Counted from the stretch's first letter, positions 25,428 through 34,726 are shown. The stretch is DNA of 64,000 bases from Acutalibacter sp. 1XD8-33 (GCF_003612555.1 NZ_RAZF01000003.1:1-64000); one strand, 5' to 3'. Notes: generated by a model from the sequence alone, not told the origin. Program-made: numbers and translations.

Positions 25428-26324
25428 CTATCTCTCCTCCTTTTTCCCTTTGCCAAGGCCCAGACGGCCCAGAATCCCGTTTGCCGCAGGACTCTCCTGC
25501 CGGCCTACGAGCTCCTTTTCCAGCGTCTCGGCCAAACTCATCCGGTTGAAATTCCGTGCCAGCTTGCCCCCGATGGCCATGGAGATCTGGCCGGTTTCCT
25601 CAGAGACCACCACCACCACCGCGTCGGAATTTTCGCTCATTCCAATAGCGGCCCGGTGGCGGGTGCCCAGCTCGGCGCTGACGGCGTCGCTGGCCGTCAA
25701 AGGCAGAATGCAGCCCGCCGCGCAGATGCGCCCCTCACGAATCACCATTCCGCCATCGTGAAGGGGCGCCTTGTTGAAGAAAATATTGGCGATCAGCTGG
25801 CCGGAGGGGCCCGCGTCCACCAGCGTTCCCGTGGAGATAATCTCCCCCAGACGGGTCTGGCGCTCAAAGACAATCAGCGCCCCCATGCGCAGCTGCTGCA
25901 AAATCCCCGTGGCTTCCACTACTCCGGCAATGGCCCGGCGGGTCTCCGTGTGCTCCGCGTCCTTGGACCGGCCCAAATTACTGGCAATGGACTGCACTGT
26001 CTTGCTGTGGCCCACCTGCTCCAAAGCCTTGCGGATTTCCGGCTGAAAGAGGATTACCACAATTACAAAAGCGGACTGCAAAAAGCGCGTAAGAATGCCG
26101 TTGAGCACCATGAAGTTCCCATAATCGGAAAGCAGGAACAGGGCCACCAGCAAAATGATTCCCTTGACAAGCTGGCCCGCGCGGGTATCCCGCACCAGCT
26201 TGATAACGCCATACAGAAGAACCGTGACGATGGCCACGTCCAAGGCGTCCTTCAGGGTAAATTGACGGGCCAGGTTTAACACGGTCTGTCCAAACCGGGC
26301 GATAGAGTCCATCATGGATTCCAC
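25428..26324 (-). CDS. cdaA: Membrane diadenylate cyclase CdaA
   Basis: Makes cyclic di-AMP from two ATP. About 299 residues; three hydrophobic segments in the first 100, then the DAC domain with KAPLHDGGMVI (the classic DGA motif reads DGG here) and ELGTRHRAAIGMSE (RHR motif). I chose GTG at 26324 because AAAGGA lies 9 bases upstream; ATG codons at 26315 and 26312 are too far from it. The product is essential in many Firmicutes and controls osmolyte balance and cell wall. First gene of the cdaA-to-slt run. Confidence 0.95.
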   Translation of the reverse strand: MESMMDSIARFGQTVLNLARQFTLKDALDVAIVTVLLYGVIKLVRDTRAGQLVKGIILLVALFLLSDYGNFMVLNGILTRFLQSAFVIVVILFQPEIRKALEQVGHSKTVQSIASNLGRSKDAEHTETRRAIAGVVEATGILQQLRMGALIVFERQTRLGEIISTGTLVDAGPSGQLIANIFFNKAPLHDGGMVIREGRICAAGCILPLTASDAVSAELGTRHRAAIGMSENSDAVVVVVSEETGQISMAIGGKLARNFNRMSLAETLEKELVGRQESPAANGILGRLGLGKGKKEER

Positions 26325-26662
26325 AGGAGTCAGTCCTTTCTCTTTTTCGTTTGCCGGTCCGGAAAGGACCTTTTCAGGTAGTTTTTCAGCAGCAGGGCCC
26401 GTCCCCAAAGCCAACCGGAATTTTCAGGACGCTTCCGCTGGACGGCATGGCGGGAACCAAGCAGGGAGAAATCCCCACAGGCCAACCCTACAATCTTTTT
26501 TATTTTACCACAATCCGGGAACAAAGAAAAGGGGTTTTTGGAGACAACTTCGAATATCTTTTCTTTTTTCCGCCCAATTTCTGCCAAAGCAGCCGGGCAG
26601 GCCAAGGGCCGGAGCGCTTCCTCGCAGCCGCCCCGGCCCTTTCGGCCTTCCCATATTCTGCC
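26325..26662. other. 338-base gap upstream of cdaA
   Basis: No gene found. AAGGGCCGG (26604-26612) pairs with CCGGCCCTT (26633-26641), a hairpin just after the desulfurase stop but without a T-run on the minus strand. An AT-rich stretch near 26490-26560 may hold the cdaA promoter, but no clean -35/-10 pair is visible. Confidence 0.4.
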
Positions 26663-27799
26663 TTACATGCGTCCTACAGCCCGCGCCAAGGCGTCCAGCT
26701 CCTCCCGTCGGGTAAAGGCGGAAAGGGACACCCGCACTGTGCCGGTTTCCAACGTGCCCATCTTCTCATGGGCGGCGGGGGCGCAATGCAAGCCGCAGCG
26801 CACCGCGATATCCCGCTTTGCCAGAAGGTTTCCCACCTCCTCGCTAGAAATTCCCTCTACATTGAAGGAAACCACCGGCACAAACCAGGGGATCTCCGGA
26901 GCCTTGGTATAGAGCCGCACCTTTTTCAGCTGAGACAGCCGTCCATACAGATAGGCGGCCTTGGCCATCTCCTCCTGGTAGAGCTTTTCCGGCGTCCGGC
27001 TCTGGACAAACGCAATTCCCGCCCGAAGGCCCAGAATCCCCGGTACGTTGACCGTGCCCGCCTCATAGCGCTCCGGGGGATCCTCCGGCTGCAGATAGCT
27101 GCGGGACTGGGTCCCGGTTCCCCCCTCCACCAGCGTCGCCAACTTGTCCGCCGGATCCCGAAAAATCAGCAGTCCGGTGCCCATGGGCCCGTAAAGGCCC
27201 TTGTGCCCCGCGCAGCACAGGTAGTCGATCCCGTCCCGTTCCATGTTGATGGGGACCACGCCCGCAGACTGGGCCCCGTCCACACACAGTTTCACCCCGT
27301 ATTGATGGCAGAGCGCCGCCAGCCGTTCCACCGGAACCCGGATGCCAAACACGTTGGAGGCCTGGGTGCAGACCAGCAGCTTGGTGTTCGGCCCCATTGC
27401 CTTGCGAAAGGCATCTAAAGTCGCGTCGTTATCACCGGGGGTCACCTGGGCCGCAGTCCAGGACACGCCCCGGGATTTCAGCGCCTCCAAGGGCCGCATC
27501 ACCGCGTTGTGCTCCAGGTCGCTGACCACCACATGGTCCCCAGACCGCAGGCTGCCCTTGATTACCAGGTTCAGCGCCTGGGTGCAGTTGGGCTGAAACA
27601 CCACGCATTCCGGGCCTCTGGCGCCAAAGAGGTCCGCCGCCATCCGGCGGCAGTCGTACACCCCCTGGCCCGTACGCACGCTCATGGCAAAACCGCCCCG
27701 TCCCGGGTTTGCCCCAAATTCCGCAAGAGCCCGGGCCACGGCCTGGCGCACTCCCTGGGGCTTGGGATACGTGGTGGCCCCGTTATCCAGATAAATCAT
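26663..27799 (-). CDS. Cysteine desulfurase-family aminotransferase class V
   Basis: The protein has 378 residues. A PLP enzyme of the SufS/CsdA-like type. The PLP-binding lysine is in CAGHKGLYGPMGTG, the PLP aspartate in CVDGAQSAG, and the active-site cysteine region in IAVRCGLHCAPAAHE. The start MIYLDNGATTYPKP is typical. Such proteins, paired with a DUF3343 protein, occur in gene sets linked to selenium or sulfur handling. Its start overlaps the DUF3343 stop by four bases (ATGA). Confidence 0.92.
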   Translation of the reverse strand: MIYLDNGATTYPKPQGVRQAVARALAEFGANPGRGGFAMSVRTGQGVYDCRRMAADLFGARGPECVVFQPNCTQALNLVIKGSLRSGDHVVVSDLEHNAVMRPLEALKSRGVSWTAAQVTPGDNDATLDAFRKAMGPNTKLLVCTQASNVFGIRVPVERLAALCHQYGVKLCVDGAQSAGVVPINMERDGIDYLCCAGHKGLYGPMGTGLLIFRDPADKLATLVEGGTGTQSRSYLQPEDPPERYEAGTVNVPGILGLRAGIAFVQSRTPEKLYQEEMAKAAYLYGRLSQLKKVRLYTKAPEIPWFVPVVSFNVEGISSEEVGNLLAKRDIAVRCGLHCAPAAHEKMGTLETGTVRVSLSAFTRREELDALARAVGRM

Positions 27800-28023
27800 G
27801 GAGCCGCCTCCTGTTCTATGCGGCCCAGAATCTTAATCTTGTTTTCCCGCAGAATCTGCTCCGCCTCATCGGCGCCCTGGGGCACCCGCACCCCATAGCC
27901 GCAGCCGGAGGCCTCTGTGGGAGGCACCCGTTCCACAAAGGCCCTGATGCCCCGCTGAAAGAGCAGGTCCCGACTTTTCATGGCATAGGTCACAGAGCCA
28001 ACCAAAATAATGGGCTTGCTCAT
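27796..28023 (-). CDS. DUF3343 (putative Se/S carrier-like) protein
   Basis: The protein has 75 residues: ILVGSVTYAMKSRDLL, VERVPPTEASGCGYGVRVP and a C-terminal helix (ILRENKIKILG) match the DUF3343 family, a short alpha/beta fold with one conserved cysteine in GCGYG. The family is thought to carry sulfur or selenium because of its steady linkage to cysteine desulfurase. Translationally coupled to that gene here. Confidence 0.9.
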   Translation of the reverse strand: MSKPIILVGSVTYAMKSRDLLFQRGIRAFVERVPPTEASGCGYGVRVPQGADEAEQILRENKIKILGRIEQEAAP

Positions 28024-28078
28024 AGTATCACCTCTATCATAACTAAAACAGCCTTACACATTCGTCTGTTGAGAAGGA

Positions 28079-28491
28079 ATTTTGGGAGTGACGACGGCCT
28101 CCGGCGGTTCAGGGGTTCTTCTCACCTGCCGGTTCGGTCGGCGACGGGAAATCGCCACTGGCGATTGTCGCCCCCTGAAAACCCCGCCACTTTTGAAAAA
28201 GTGGACAAAACTTTTACGCTGGCCAACTTTTAAGCACTCAGCTAGCCAGGTTAAAAGTTTTTGATCCAAACTTTTCCCTAGCTAGCTGTGTGGGATAAAT
28301 CCGGACATGTTGCGCAGTCAAGGGGCGGGGAAAATCGCCAGTGGCGATTGTTCTGACCCGACCGAGCCGGCAGGCGAGACAGGCCCCTTGCGAGGTGTGG
28401 AGCAGAGCTCCACGACCTTGCCGGAATGCGCGAGAGTTCGCTTGCGAACTCTTCTGTGCGCATAAAGGCCACACAGTATTACTCTTAAAAA
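28079..28491. repeat. Family A element, copy 6 (longest)
   Basis: TTTTGGGAGTGACGACGGCCTCCGG at the left and GGCCACACAGTATTACTCTT at the right. It carries two copies of the CGCCACTGGCG module, the CACTTTTGAAAAAGTG hairpin, GTGGAGCAGAGCTCCAC and GAGTTCGCTTGCGAACTC. Length about 410 bp suggests two units merged. Confidence 0.8.
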
Positions 28492-28624
28492 ACTATGCTT
28501 TTAAACCCCCAAAAGCCCCTATCCATCCTATGCCCTGGGGAATTTTTCGTGCATAAAAGACGGAAGGACCCCCGGAGAGTCGCCTCCGAGGATCCTTTCG
28601 AAGGGCCGGAAAAGGGCCGCTTCT

Positions 28625-28807
28625 TTAGAACCTGTATTCAAAACCTGCAATCACCGTCTGAGCGGCTTTTTTCGGGTTGCTCCGCGTTAAATTTGCTTGC
28701 CATACGGCAAGGATGCCTTCACAAATTTGCCTTGAGCAGCCCCAAAAATTCAGAACTCAAGAGCTCTTGCTCATCCGGCAACTTCGGTTATGAATACAGG
28801 TTCTTAT
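28625..28807. repeat. Family D element, full copy
   Basis: TAGAACCTGTATTCAAAACC at the left and GGTTATGAATACAGGTTCTTA at the right are inverted repeats. Inner pairs such as AAATTTGCTTGCC/GGATGCC and GAGCTC give a folded unit of about 180 bp. The right end supplies the TAA stop codon of the lysozyme gene. The sequence between 28492 and 28624 holds no clear feature. Confidence 0.75.
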
Positions 28808-31470
28808 TTTCCTAGATGGGCGCAGCAGGGCGGATACCGGAACTTGTAGGTGTTCTTCCGGTAGTTGGGCGTTTCCACGCCGTCCACCTTGCCTTCGTCA
28901 TAGTTGCCGAAGAAGAAGATCTTGCACTCCGCCAGCCGCCGGTACAGGAGCCCGGGCGTACAGGAGCCGCCGGACCTGTGCCACTGGAGGAACTCATTGG
29001 CCAGGGAGGTGGTATCGGCATAGGCCAAATCCCGGGTGAAATTCCCGTTGAGCTTTACATACCCTGAGGCCATCCAACCAGTCTTGCCGCCATAGGAGAG
29101 CTTATACCAGACCTCCTGCTTTGTGGCGCTACGGTTCACCTTGATCTCCGTCACGCTCACCGCCGTTCCCTTGGGTACCTCAACCAGCAGGGTGCTGTTA
29201 TAGTCGGGCTGGGCATAGAGCTTTGCCTTTGTCACGTTCAGCGTGCCGGAATAGGGCTTGTTCGCGGAACAGTCCGTAGGCGGCGTCACCATGTTCAGAA
29301 TGATGTTGGGGGTTTCATAGCGGCTGGTACTGAACACGCCGGTACCACAGTTATAGGCCAAGCTCACCAGGGCGTCGAATTGGGCCTGGCTCATCCTGAT
29401 TCCGTACTCCTTGCGGAAATTCTCCGCCGCCGCCGCGTATATGTCGTCATTTACCGTCTCCGTCAGCTTGGCAAAAGCCTCTGTGCGGGTCATATTATTG
29501 TAGAACATCTCGCCCGCGTGCATCACCTTGCCATAGCCCACGGTGGGATTGCCCGAAGTCACGTTGTCGTCCTCAATCTCAGCCACATAGCCCTCAAAAT
29601 CCTTTAGCTGATAAATCATCCGCCCGCTCACCCGGCGGCTGTCGTTGCTGGTAGCGGTAACGCTGGCCGCCTGGGTCACCTGCACCGTAAACTGGCAGGA
29701 CTCGCTGTCATAGGCACCGTTTCGGGCGGAATAGACCCGTAGGGTATAGACGCCCGCCATGGAGAATTTCACCGTCCGCCGGAACACCCGCACCGTGTTG
29801 GTGGGCAGGCCGTGCTTGGAAACAGCGGATTCCTCTGTGTAGGCGCTGGAGGTGTAGCTACCGGAGGCCGGACCGCCGGTGATGTCAAAACGCACCTCAT
29901 CCCGGCTGGTATCCGTCACTGCCACCAGATCGAACTCCTGGTTCAGGGGGACGATGTTCCCCTCTCCATAGGCCGAGCGCACCGCCTGGGGCCCTGTAAC
30001 CGTTACTGTACAGCTGGCCAGCTCCTTACCCGAAGAATTCCGCAGGGAGAGCACTGCCGTGCCCTGGCCCCCGGCGTAAACCACCGCGCTCTGTTCTTTG
30101 GAGTTATAATTGATAGCATATCCCACCTTGGCCACGGCTTCGTTGCTGGAAACCCACTTCATGCTGCTCACGCCGTTATCCACCTTCACGTCCAGAAGGG
30201 CGCTGGCATACTGACGCAGGCTCAGTGTGCTGTGAGAGAGAGTACCCGTTTGGCTTGTATTCCCCCCGCCGGTGTACTTTACCAGATAGTCCGCATGGGA
30301 ATATCCGGTAATGCCGCTGGCTGTGCGCACCCCCAGCCAAGGGTTCTGGGAGATATCCGTCACGGTGAGAAGGGTGCCGTTTACCACAGCGGTGATCACC
30401 GCGCCATCCACCGGGGCTTTGCGGATATTCAGGCCGGTCTCCGCGTTCACCCTCACGGTGGAGCCTACCCGGATGCCGTTTGGCAGCTCGTCCGGGGGCG
30501 GATCCGGCTCGTTCAAAGGATCCGCCGCCTCAGCGATATCCAGAAAGGCCCAGTGGGTTTTCGGCACGTCCCGGAACTCCTGGGTGTCCCGGTCGGCGGC
30601 ATAGCCGTCTCCCTTGCGCTCCAGAGCGATGTTCATCACCTTGGCGGCCTCGCAGCGCTTGATGTTGTTATCCGGCTTGAAAGTACCGTCGGCGTAACCA
30701 GAAAGCCAGCCCTTTGCCAAGGCGGAGGCGATGTCCTGATAGGCGAAATGATCCTCTGGCACGTCGGAGAAGGCCACGTCCCCCTCCCCGGCGGGAAAGC
30801 ACCTGCCCAGGATCTTCACGAACTCCGCCCGGGTGATATAGCGGTTCGGCCGGAAGGTGCCGTCGCTGTAGCCGGAGATCACACCCAGGCCGCATAGAGC
30901 GGTCACCGCTGGTTCGAACCAATCTGTACCCTTGCGCACATCGCTGAAGCTGCTCGTTCCGCCCTCGGGGAGCTCCTTCAGCAGATTATAGAGCATCTGG
31001 CATACCTCCGCCCGGGTGATGAAGTTCTCCGGTTTGAAGAGCTTGCCGGAGTACCCGGACATATAGGTGTCGTGGGTGCCGGTCTTGAGGGCACCCACCG
31101 CCTGGGCATAGGTCATGGGCTGAGAATCGTCCACTTCAGCCTCCGTCTCCAAAAAGCCGTTTTCATCCGGCTCCAAATCCTCCCCAGGCTGGGGAGAGGG
31201 AACAGGCTCCTCTCCCCTTTCAGGATCCAGGACATCCTCAGAGTCCAGAATGCCGCCGGGCTCAGAAGTTTCCGGAAGCTCCGCCTCCTCGGACCCCTCT
31301 GGTTCCTGCGGCTCTGTCTCCTCCTGTTCTCCCGGATCCGCCAGGTTTTCCGCCGCTGAGACGGCTCCGTCCTCTGGCCCCTGGGCCGCCAGGGAAACCA
31401 CCGGCAGCAAAGCCGTCAGCGCCGCCAGCCCCAGGGGCAAAATCAGATTCTTCATAATATGTTTCAGCAT
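28804..31470 (-). CDS. S-layer-homology surface protein with GH24 lysozyme split by an SH3 domain
   Basis: The protein has 888 residues. Signal peptide about 1-29; acidic linker to 115; three SLH repeats about 118-315 that anchor to cell-wall polymer; SH3-like domain about 335-400; Ig-like strands about 405-600; a phage-type lysozyme (GH24) from about 617, with catalytic Glu626 in KDFEGY and TVGYGK. After ALVSLAYNCGTG (about 700-710) the lysozyme is interrupted by a second SH3-like domain (about 740-808) and then resumes with ANEFLQWHRSGG and PGLLYRRLAE. Likely a wall-bound muramidase in growth or defence. Start after GGAGG with a rather long 13-base spacing. Confidence 0.9.
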   Translation of the reverse strand: MLKHIMKNLILPLGLAALTALLPVVSLAAQGPEDGAVSAAENLADPGEQEETEPQEPEGSEEAELPETSEPGGILDSEDVLDPERGEEPVPSPQPGEDLEPDENGFLETEAEVDDSQPMTYAQAVGALKTGTHDTYMSGYSGKLFKPENFITRAEVCQMLYNLLKELPEGGTSSFSDVRKGTDWFEPAVTALCGLGVISGYSDGTFRPNRYITRAEFVKILGRCFPAGEGDVAFSDVPEDHFAYQDIASALAKGWLSGYADGTFKPDNNIKRCEAAKVMNIALERKGDGYAADRDTQEFRDVPKTHWAFLDIAEAADPLNEPDPPPDELPNGIRVGSTVRVNAETGLNIRKAPVDGAVITAVVNGTLLTVTDISQNPWLGVRTASGITGYSHADYLVKYTGGGNTSQTGTLSHSTLSLRQYASALLDVKVDNGVSSMKWVSSNEAVAKVGYAINYNSKEQSAVVYAGGQGTAVLSLRNSSGKELASCTVTVTGPQAVRSAYGEGNIVPLNQEFDLVAVTDTSRDEVRFDITGGPASGSYTSSAYTEESAVSKHGLPTNTVRVFRRTVKFSMAGVYTLRVYSARNGAYDSESCQFTVQVTQAASVTATSNDSRRVSGRMIYQLKDFEGYVAEIEDDNVTSGNPTVGYGKVMHAGEMFYNNMTRTEAFAKLTETVNDDIYAAAAENFRKEYGIRMSQAQFDALVSLAYNCGTGVFSTSRYETPNIILNMVTPPTDCSANKPYSGTLNVTKAKLYAQPDYNSTLLVEVPKGTAVSVTEIKVNRSATKQEVWYKLSYGGKTGWMASGYVKLNGNFTRDLAYADTTSLANEFLQWHRSGGSCTPGLLYRRLAECKIFFFGNYDEGKVDGVETPNYRKNTYKFRYPPCCAHLGK

Positions 31471-31544
31471 AATCTTCTATGTACCTCCAGAAATGTCGCA
31501 ATATTCCGGCAAAAAAGCGCGCCGGATGAAACTATGCTGCGTCT

Positions 31545-31573
31545 ATTATAGCGGAAAAGTTACAAAATTGCAA
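31545..31573 (-). promoter_or_regulatory. Promoter of the SLH-lysozyme gene
   Basis: Minus strand TTGCAA (31573-31568), 17 bases, TATAAT (31550-31545), about 75 bases before the start codon. The rest of the 335-base gap to ackA (31471-31805) shows no other clear feature. Confidence 0.65.
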
Positions 31574-31805
31574 TCTTTTCTGTCATTTTCCAAATATTGC
31601 ACCGTAAACCGGGGCTTTTTCCACCTTCCTATACTATATAAAGGGGAGTCCGCCTTTTCTCGACCTTTCTCAAAAGCCGGCGGAGCGCCTGCCCCACGCA
31701 GACGCCCCGCCTTTTCTCACCTAAATTTTACCCCAGGCGCGAGAGAAAATCTCCCTGCCTTCCGGAATCCAAAGTCATAGCGTTTTTCGCCATGGACATG
31801 GATTC

Positions 31806-33014
31806 TTACAATTTTTCCACCAGTTCCTTAGTATCCCTGGCAATAACCAGTTCCTCATTGGTGGGAATCACGTAAACCTCAATTTTGGAATCAGGCGTGG
31901 AGATTTTGCCCTCCTTGCCCAGAACAGTCTCCTGGTTCAGCTTCTCGTCCAGCTTTACGCCCAGGAACTCCAGATATTTGCCGACCTCCCAGCGGTGGTG
32001 CCACTGGTTCTCGCCCACGCCGGCGGTAAACACCATGGCGTCGCAACCGCCCAGGGCCACCATGTAGCCGCCGATAAACTTGCTGATCTGATATTCCAGA
32101 ATATCGTGGGCCAGCTTTGCCCGGGGATTACCCTCGTTGCGGGCGGCGGTCACATCCCGGTCGTCGCTGGAGACGCCGGAGATGCCCAGCAGGCCGGACT
32201 TTTTATTCATAATCTGGTCCATCTCCGCCGGAGACAGCCCCTCTTTCTCCATGATAAAGGTGACCACGGAGGGATCCAGCGCGCCGGTGCGGCCGCCCAT
32301 CATAAAGCCGTCCAGAGGGGTCAGGCCCATGCTGGTGTCAATCACCTTGCCGCCGTCAATGGCGGTGATGGAGGAGCCGTTCCCCAGATGGCAGGTAATC
32401 ATCTTCAGGTCCTTCAGGTCTTTGCCCATCAGCTGAGCGCAGCGGGCGCTCACATACCGGTGGGAGGTGCCATGGGCGCCGTAGCGGCGCACGGCGTATT
32501 TCTCATAGTACTCATAGGGCACATTATACATATAGGCCTTCTGGGGCATGGTGGCATGGAAGGAGGTGTCGAACACCACGGCCTCGGGCACTTTCTCCCC
32601 AAAGAGATTCCGGCAGGCCCGGATTCCCTGGACATGGGCCCCGTTGTGCAGGGGAGCCAGGGGGATGAGGCTCTCAATATCGGCGATCACCTTGTCGTCT
32701 ACCAAGCAGGACTGGTGGAAGATGGCCCCGCCCTGGACCACCCGGTGCCCGATCGCCGTTACCTCGTCCAGGCTGTGGATCACTCCCTTCTCCGGGTCCA
32801 GCAGCGCTTCCTTTACCTGAGTGAACGCGGCGGTATGGTCCGGCATATCCACGTCCTTATGGAGCTCCCGGCCGTCGGCGGTCTTGTGGGTGAAGATGCC
32901 TCCATCCAGACCGATGCGCTCGCAGTTGCCCTTGCAGAGCATCTTCTCCCCGTCCATATCAATGAGCTGATACTTCAGGGAAGAGCTGCCCGCGTTGATG
33001 ACTAAAATTTTCAT
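31806..33014 (-). CDS. ackA: Acetate kinase
   Basis: Converts acetyl phosphate and ADP to acetate and ATP in fermentation. The protein has 402 residues. Signatures: VINAGSSSLKYQL at the start, FDTSFHATMP, GAHGTSHRYVS, HLGNGSS, GGRTGALDPS and FTAGVGENQWHHR. Start at MKILVINAG (33014) after GGAAAGGAAAGACGTAC. No pta neighbour. It is divergent from tmcAL. Confidence 0.98.
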   Translation of the reverse strand: MKILVINAGSSSLKYQLIDMDGEKMLCKGNCERIGLDGGIFTHKTADGRELHKDVDMPDHTAAFTQVKEALLDPEKGVIHSLDEVTAIGHRVVQGGAIFHQSCLVDDKVIADIESLIPLAPLHNGAHVQGIRACRNLFGEKVPEAVVFDTSFHATMPQKAYMYNVPYEYYEKYAVRRYGAHGTSHRYVSARCAQLMGKDLKDLKMITCHLGNGSSITAIDGGKVIDTSMGLTPLDGFMMGGRTGALDPSVVTFIMEKEGLSPAEMDQIMNKKSGLLGISGVSSDDRDVTAARNEGNPRAKLAHDILEYQISKFIGGYMVALGGCDAMVFTAGVGENQWHHRWEVGKYLEFLGVKLDEKLNQETVLGKEGKISTPDSKIEVYVIPTNEELVIARDTKELVEKL

Positions 33015-33185
33015 GTACGTCTTTCCTTTCCGTGCATTTTTTTGTATAATAGTATGTACTCCTGCCGGATCTATTCCCGGCGAGGCCTGGGGACGCTCCA
33101 AAGAGCTCCCCCTGTCATGGCGACTTTGCTCCTCCGCTTTCCGCCACAAGCTTTGAAAAATGTCAATTTTGTAACCACCTTACAT

Positions 33186-33214
33186 ATTATACTATACTGT
33201 TCTCGCAAATTCAA
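33186..33214 (-). promoter_or_regulatory. Candidate ackA promoter, overlapping tmcAL promoter elements
   Basis: Minus strand TTGAAT (33214-33209), 17 bases, TATAAT (33191-33186). On the plus strand the same bases give TATACT boxes (33188-33198) with TTGTAA about 18 bases upstream, a possible promoter of tmcAL. Overlap would make the two promoters compete. Confidence 0.5.
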
Positions 33215-33229
33215 GGAGTTTACCAGAAA

Positions 33230-34525
33230 ATGCTACAGAAAATCCCGATTTTCGCAATCATTTGTGAATTCGATCCCCTGCATTTCGGCCACAGGCTGAT
33301 TCTGGAAAAAGCAAGGGCCCTGGGAGGGGCGGTCTGCTGCATTATGAGCGGCAATTTCGTCCAGCGGGGGGCCCCCGCCATGGCGGATAAATGGGACCGC
33401 GCCCGGATGGCTCTTTCCTGCGGCGCGGACCTGGTGGCAGAGCTCCCCCTATCCTGGGCCTGTGCCGGGGCGGAGCGCTTCGCCGCCGGAGGGGTGGCCC
33501 TGGCCGGGGCCCTGGGAGCCCGGGGGCTGCTCTTTGGCAGCGAAACCCCGGACGCCGCCCTGCTGGACCGGCTGGCCCGCGCCCTGCTCTCCCCGGAATT
33601 TTCCCGCCTCCTCCAGGCGGATTCCGGCAAAAAAAATTTCGCCGTCCGGCGTCAGCGGGCCGCCGCCCGGCTTCTGGGAGAGGATGCCGCCCGGGTTCTG
33701 TCTCTGCCCAACGCCAATCTGGGAGTGGAATATCGCAAAGCCATCCTCCGGCAGGGCCTGGACCTGGCCCCAATCCCCATCCTCCGCCAAGGGGCCGGTC
33801 ACAGCGGCGGCTCCTTTGATGGGAACGCGCCTAAATTCCTCCCGACCGGCCAGCCCCGCGCCCGGTCCCAGGAAGCTCCCGGTGCGGGCCCCCTCCCGGC
33901 CGGAACGCGTTCTCAGGCTCCGGGGCCCGCCCCCTATTATTCCGCCGGAGAGCTGCGGGAAATTCTCTTTCAGGGAGGAAGCCTGGAGGCCCTGATTCCA
34001 GGACAAGCCTGGGAAATCCTGGAGCGCTCCTTAAAGGCCGGCCGGTGCCCGGCGGAACCCCGGCGGCTGGAGCTGCCCATTCTCAGCCGGCTACGCTCTC
34101 TGCCCCGGGAGGCCTTCTCCCGCCTGCCGGACCTGAGCGAGGGCATGGAAAACCGGCTCTACAGGGCCGCGCGGCAGGCCGGCTCCCTTTCAGAGCTCTA
34201 CGCCCTGGCAAAGTCCCGCCGGACCTCCCACGCCCGGGTGCGGCGGCTGGTGATGGCGGCGTTTCTGGGGCTTCAGGCTCCCCTGCCGGAACTCCCCCCC
34301 TATCTGCGGGTCATAGCCGTCACGGAGCGGGGGAGACAGGTCCTCCGCCAGCTGGACTCCAAACTGCCTTTGGCGGTTCGGCCTAAGGATCTGGAAAAGC
34401 TGGATCCCGCCGTCCGGGAGGTTTTCGCCCAAGAGGTCCTGGCGGACGATCTCTATGCCCTCTGCTGCCCCAGGCCCCAACCCTGCGGGCGGGATTACAC
34501 GGAAAAACTGATCCTGCTTCCTTAG
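33230..34525 (+). CDS. tmcAL: tRNA(Met) cytidine acetate ligase
   Basis: The protein has 431 residues of the YlbM/TmcAL family, which uses ATP and acetate to make N4-acetylcytidine at the wobble position of elongator tRNA-Met. The nucleotidyltransferase site is EFDPLHFGHRLIL, followed by CIMSGNFVQRGAPA and DLVAELPLSWA. It lacks the usual MxxHPF spelling but keeps the fold pattern. Linked head-to-head with ackA, in keeping with shared use of acetate. Start after CAAGGAGTTTACCAGAAA. Confidence 0.93.
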   Translation: MLQKIPIFAIICEFDPLHFGHRLILEKARALGGAVCCIMSGNFVQRGAPAMADKWDRARMALSCGADLVAELPLSWACAGAERFAAGGVALAGALGARGLLFGSETPDAALLDRLARALLSPEFSRLLQADSGKKNFAVRRQRAAARLLGEDAARVLSLPNANLGVEYRKAILRQGLDLAPIPILRQGAGHSGGSFDGNAPKFLPTGQPRARSQEAPGAGPLPAGTRSQAPGPAPYYSAGELREILFQGGSLEALIPGQAWEILERSLKAGRCPAEPRRLELPILSRLRSLPREAFSRLPDLSEGMENRLYRAARQAGSLSELYALAKSRRTSHARVRRLVMAAFLGLQAPLPELPPYLRVIAVTERGRQVLRQLDSKLPLAVRPKDLEKLDPAVREVFAQEVLADDLYALCCPRPQPCGRDYTEKLILLP

Positions 34526-34526
34526 A

Positions 34527-34582
34527 GTCTGCTCCGTATCTGCGCAACGCTGCATATGCCCAGATACGGAACAGGCTCTTTA
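34527..34582 (+). terminator. Long palindrome downstream of tmcAL
   Basis: GAGTCTGCTCCGTATCTG pairs (two mismatches) with CAGATACGGAACAGGCTC, followed by TTT. Probably a terminator; the length of the stem also fits a small repeat element. Confidence 0.6.
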
Positions 34583-34697
34583 GCTCAGGGGCCAGCTGCC
34601 TCCCCGCCTGGCTGATGAAAAGGCGTTTCCCCTCTGCGGGACAGACAGCGGCGGCACTTGTCCAATTTATGGAATCTTCAATATTTTTTAAAAGTCC

Positions 34698-34726
34698 GAA
34701 ACCTTTTTCCCCCTTCTTTCGCCTAA
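34698..34726 (+). promoter_or_regulatory. Putative ECF-type autoregulated promoter
   Basis: GAAACC followed by a T-run, 16 bases, then CGCCTAA. This fits the GAAACC...CGTCTAA pattern of ECF sigma promoters such as those of SigV/SigW type. It lies about 50 bases before the sigma factor start codon, so self-activation is likely. Confidence 0.55.
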
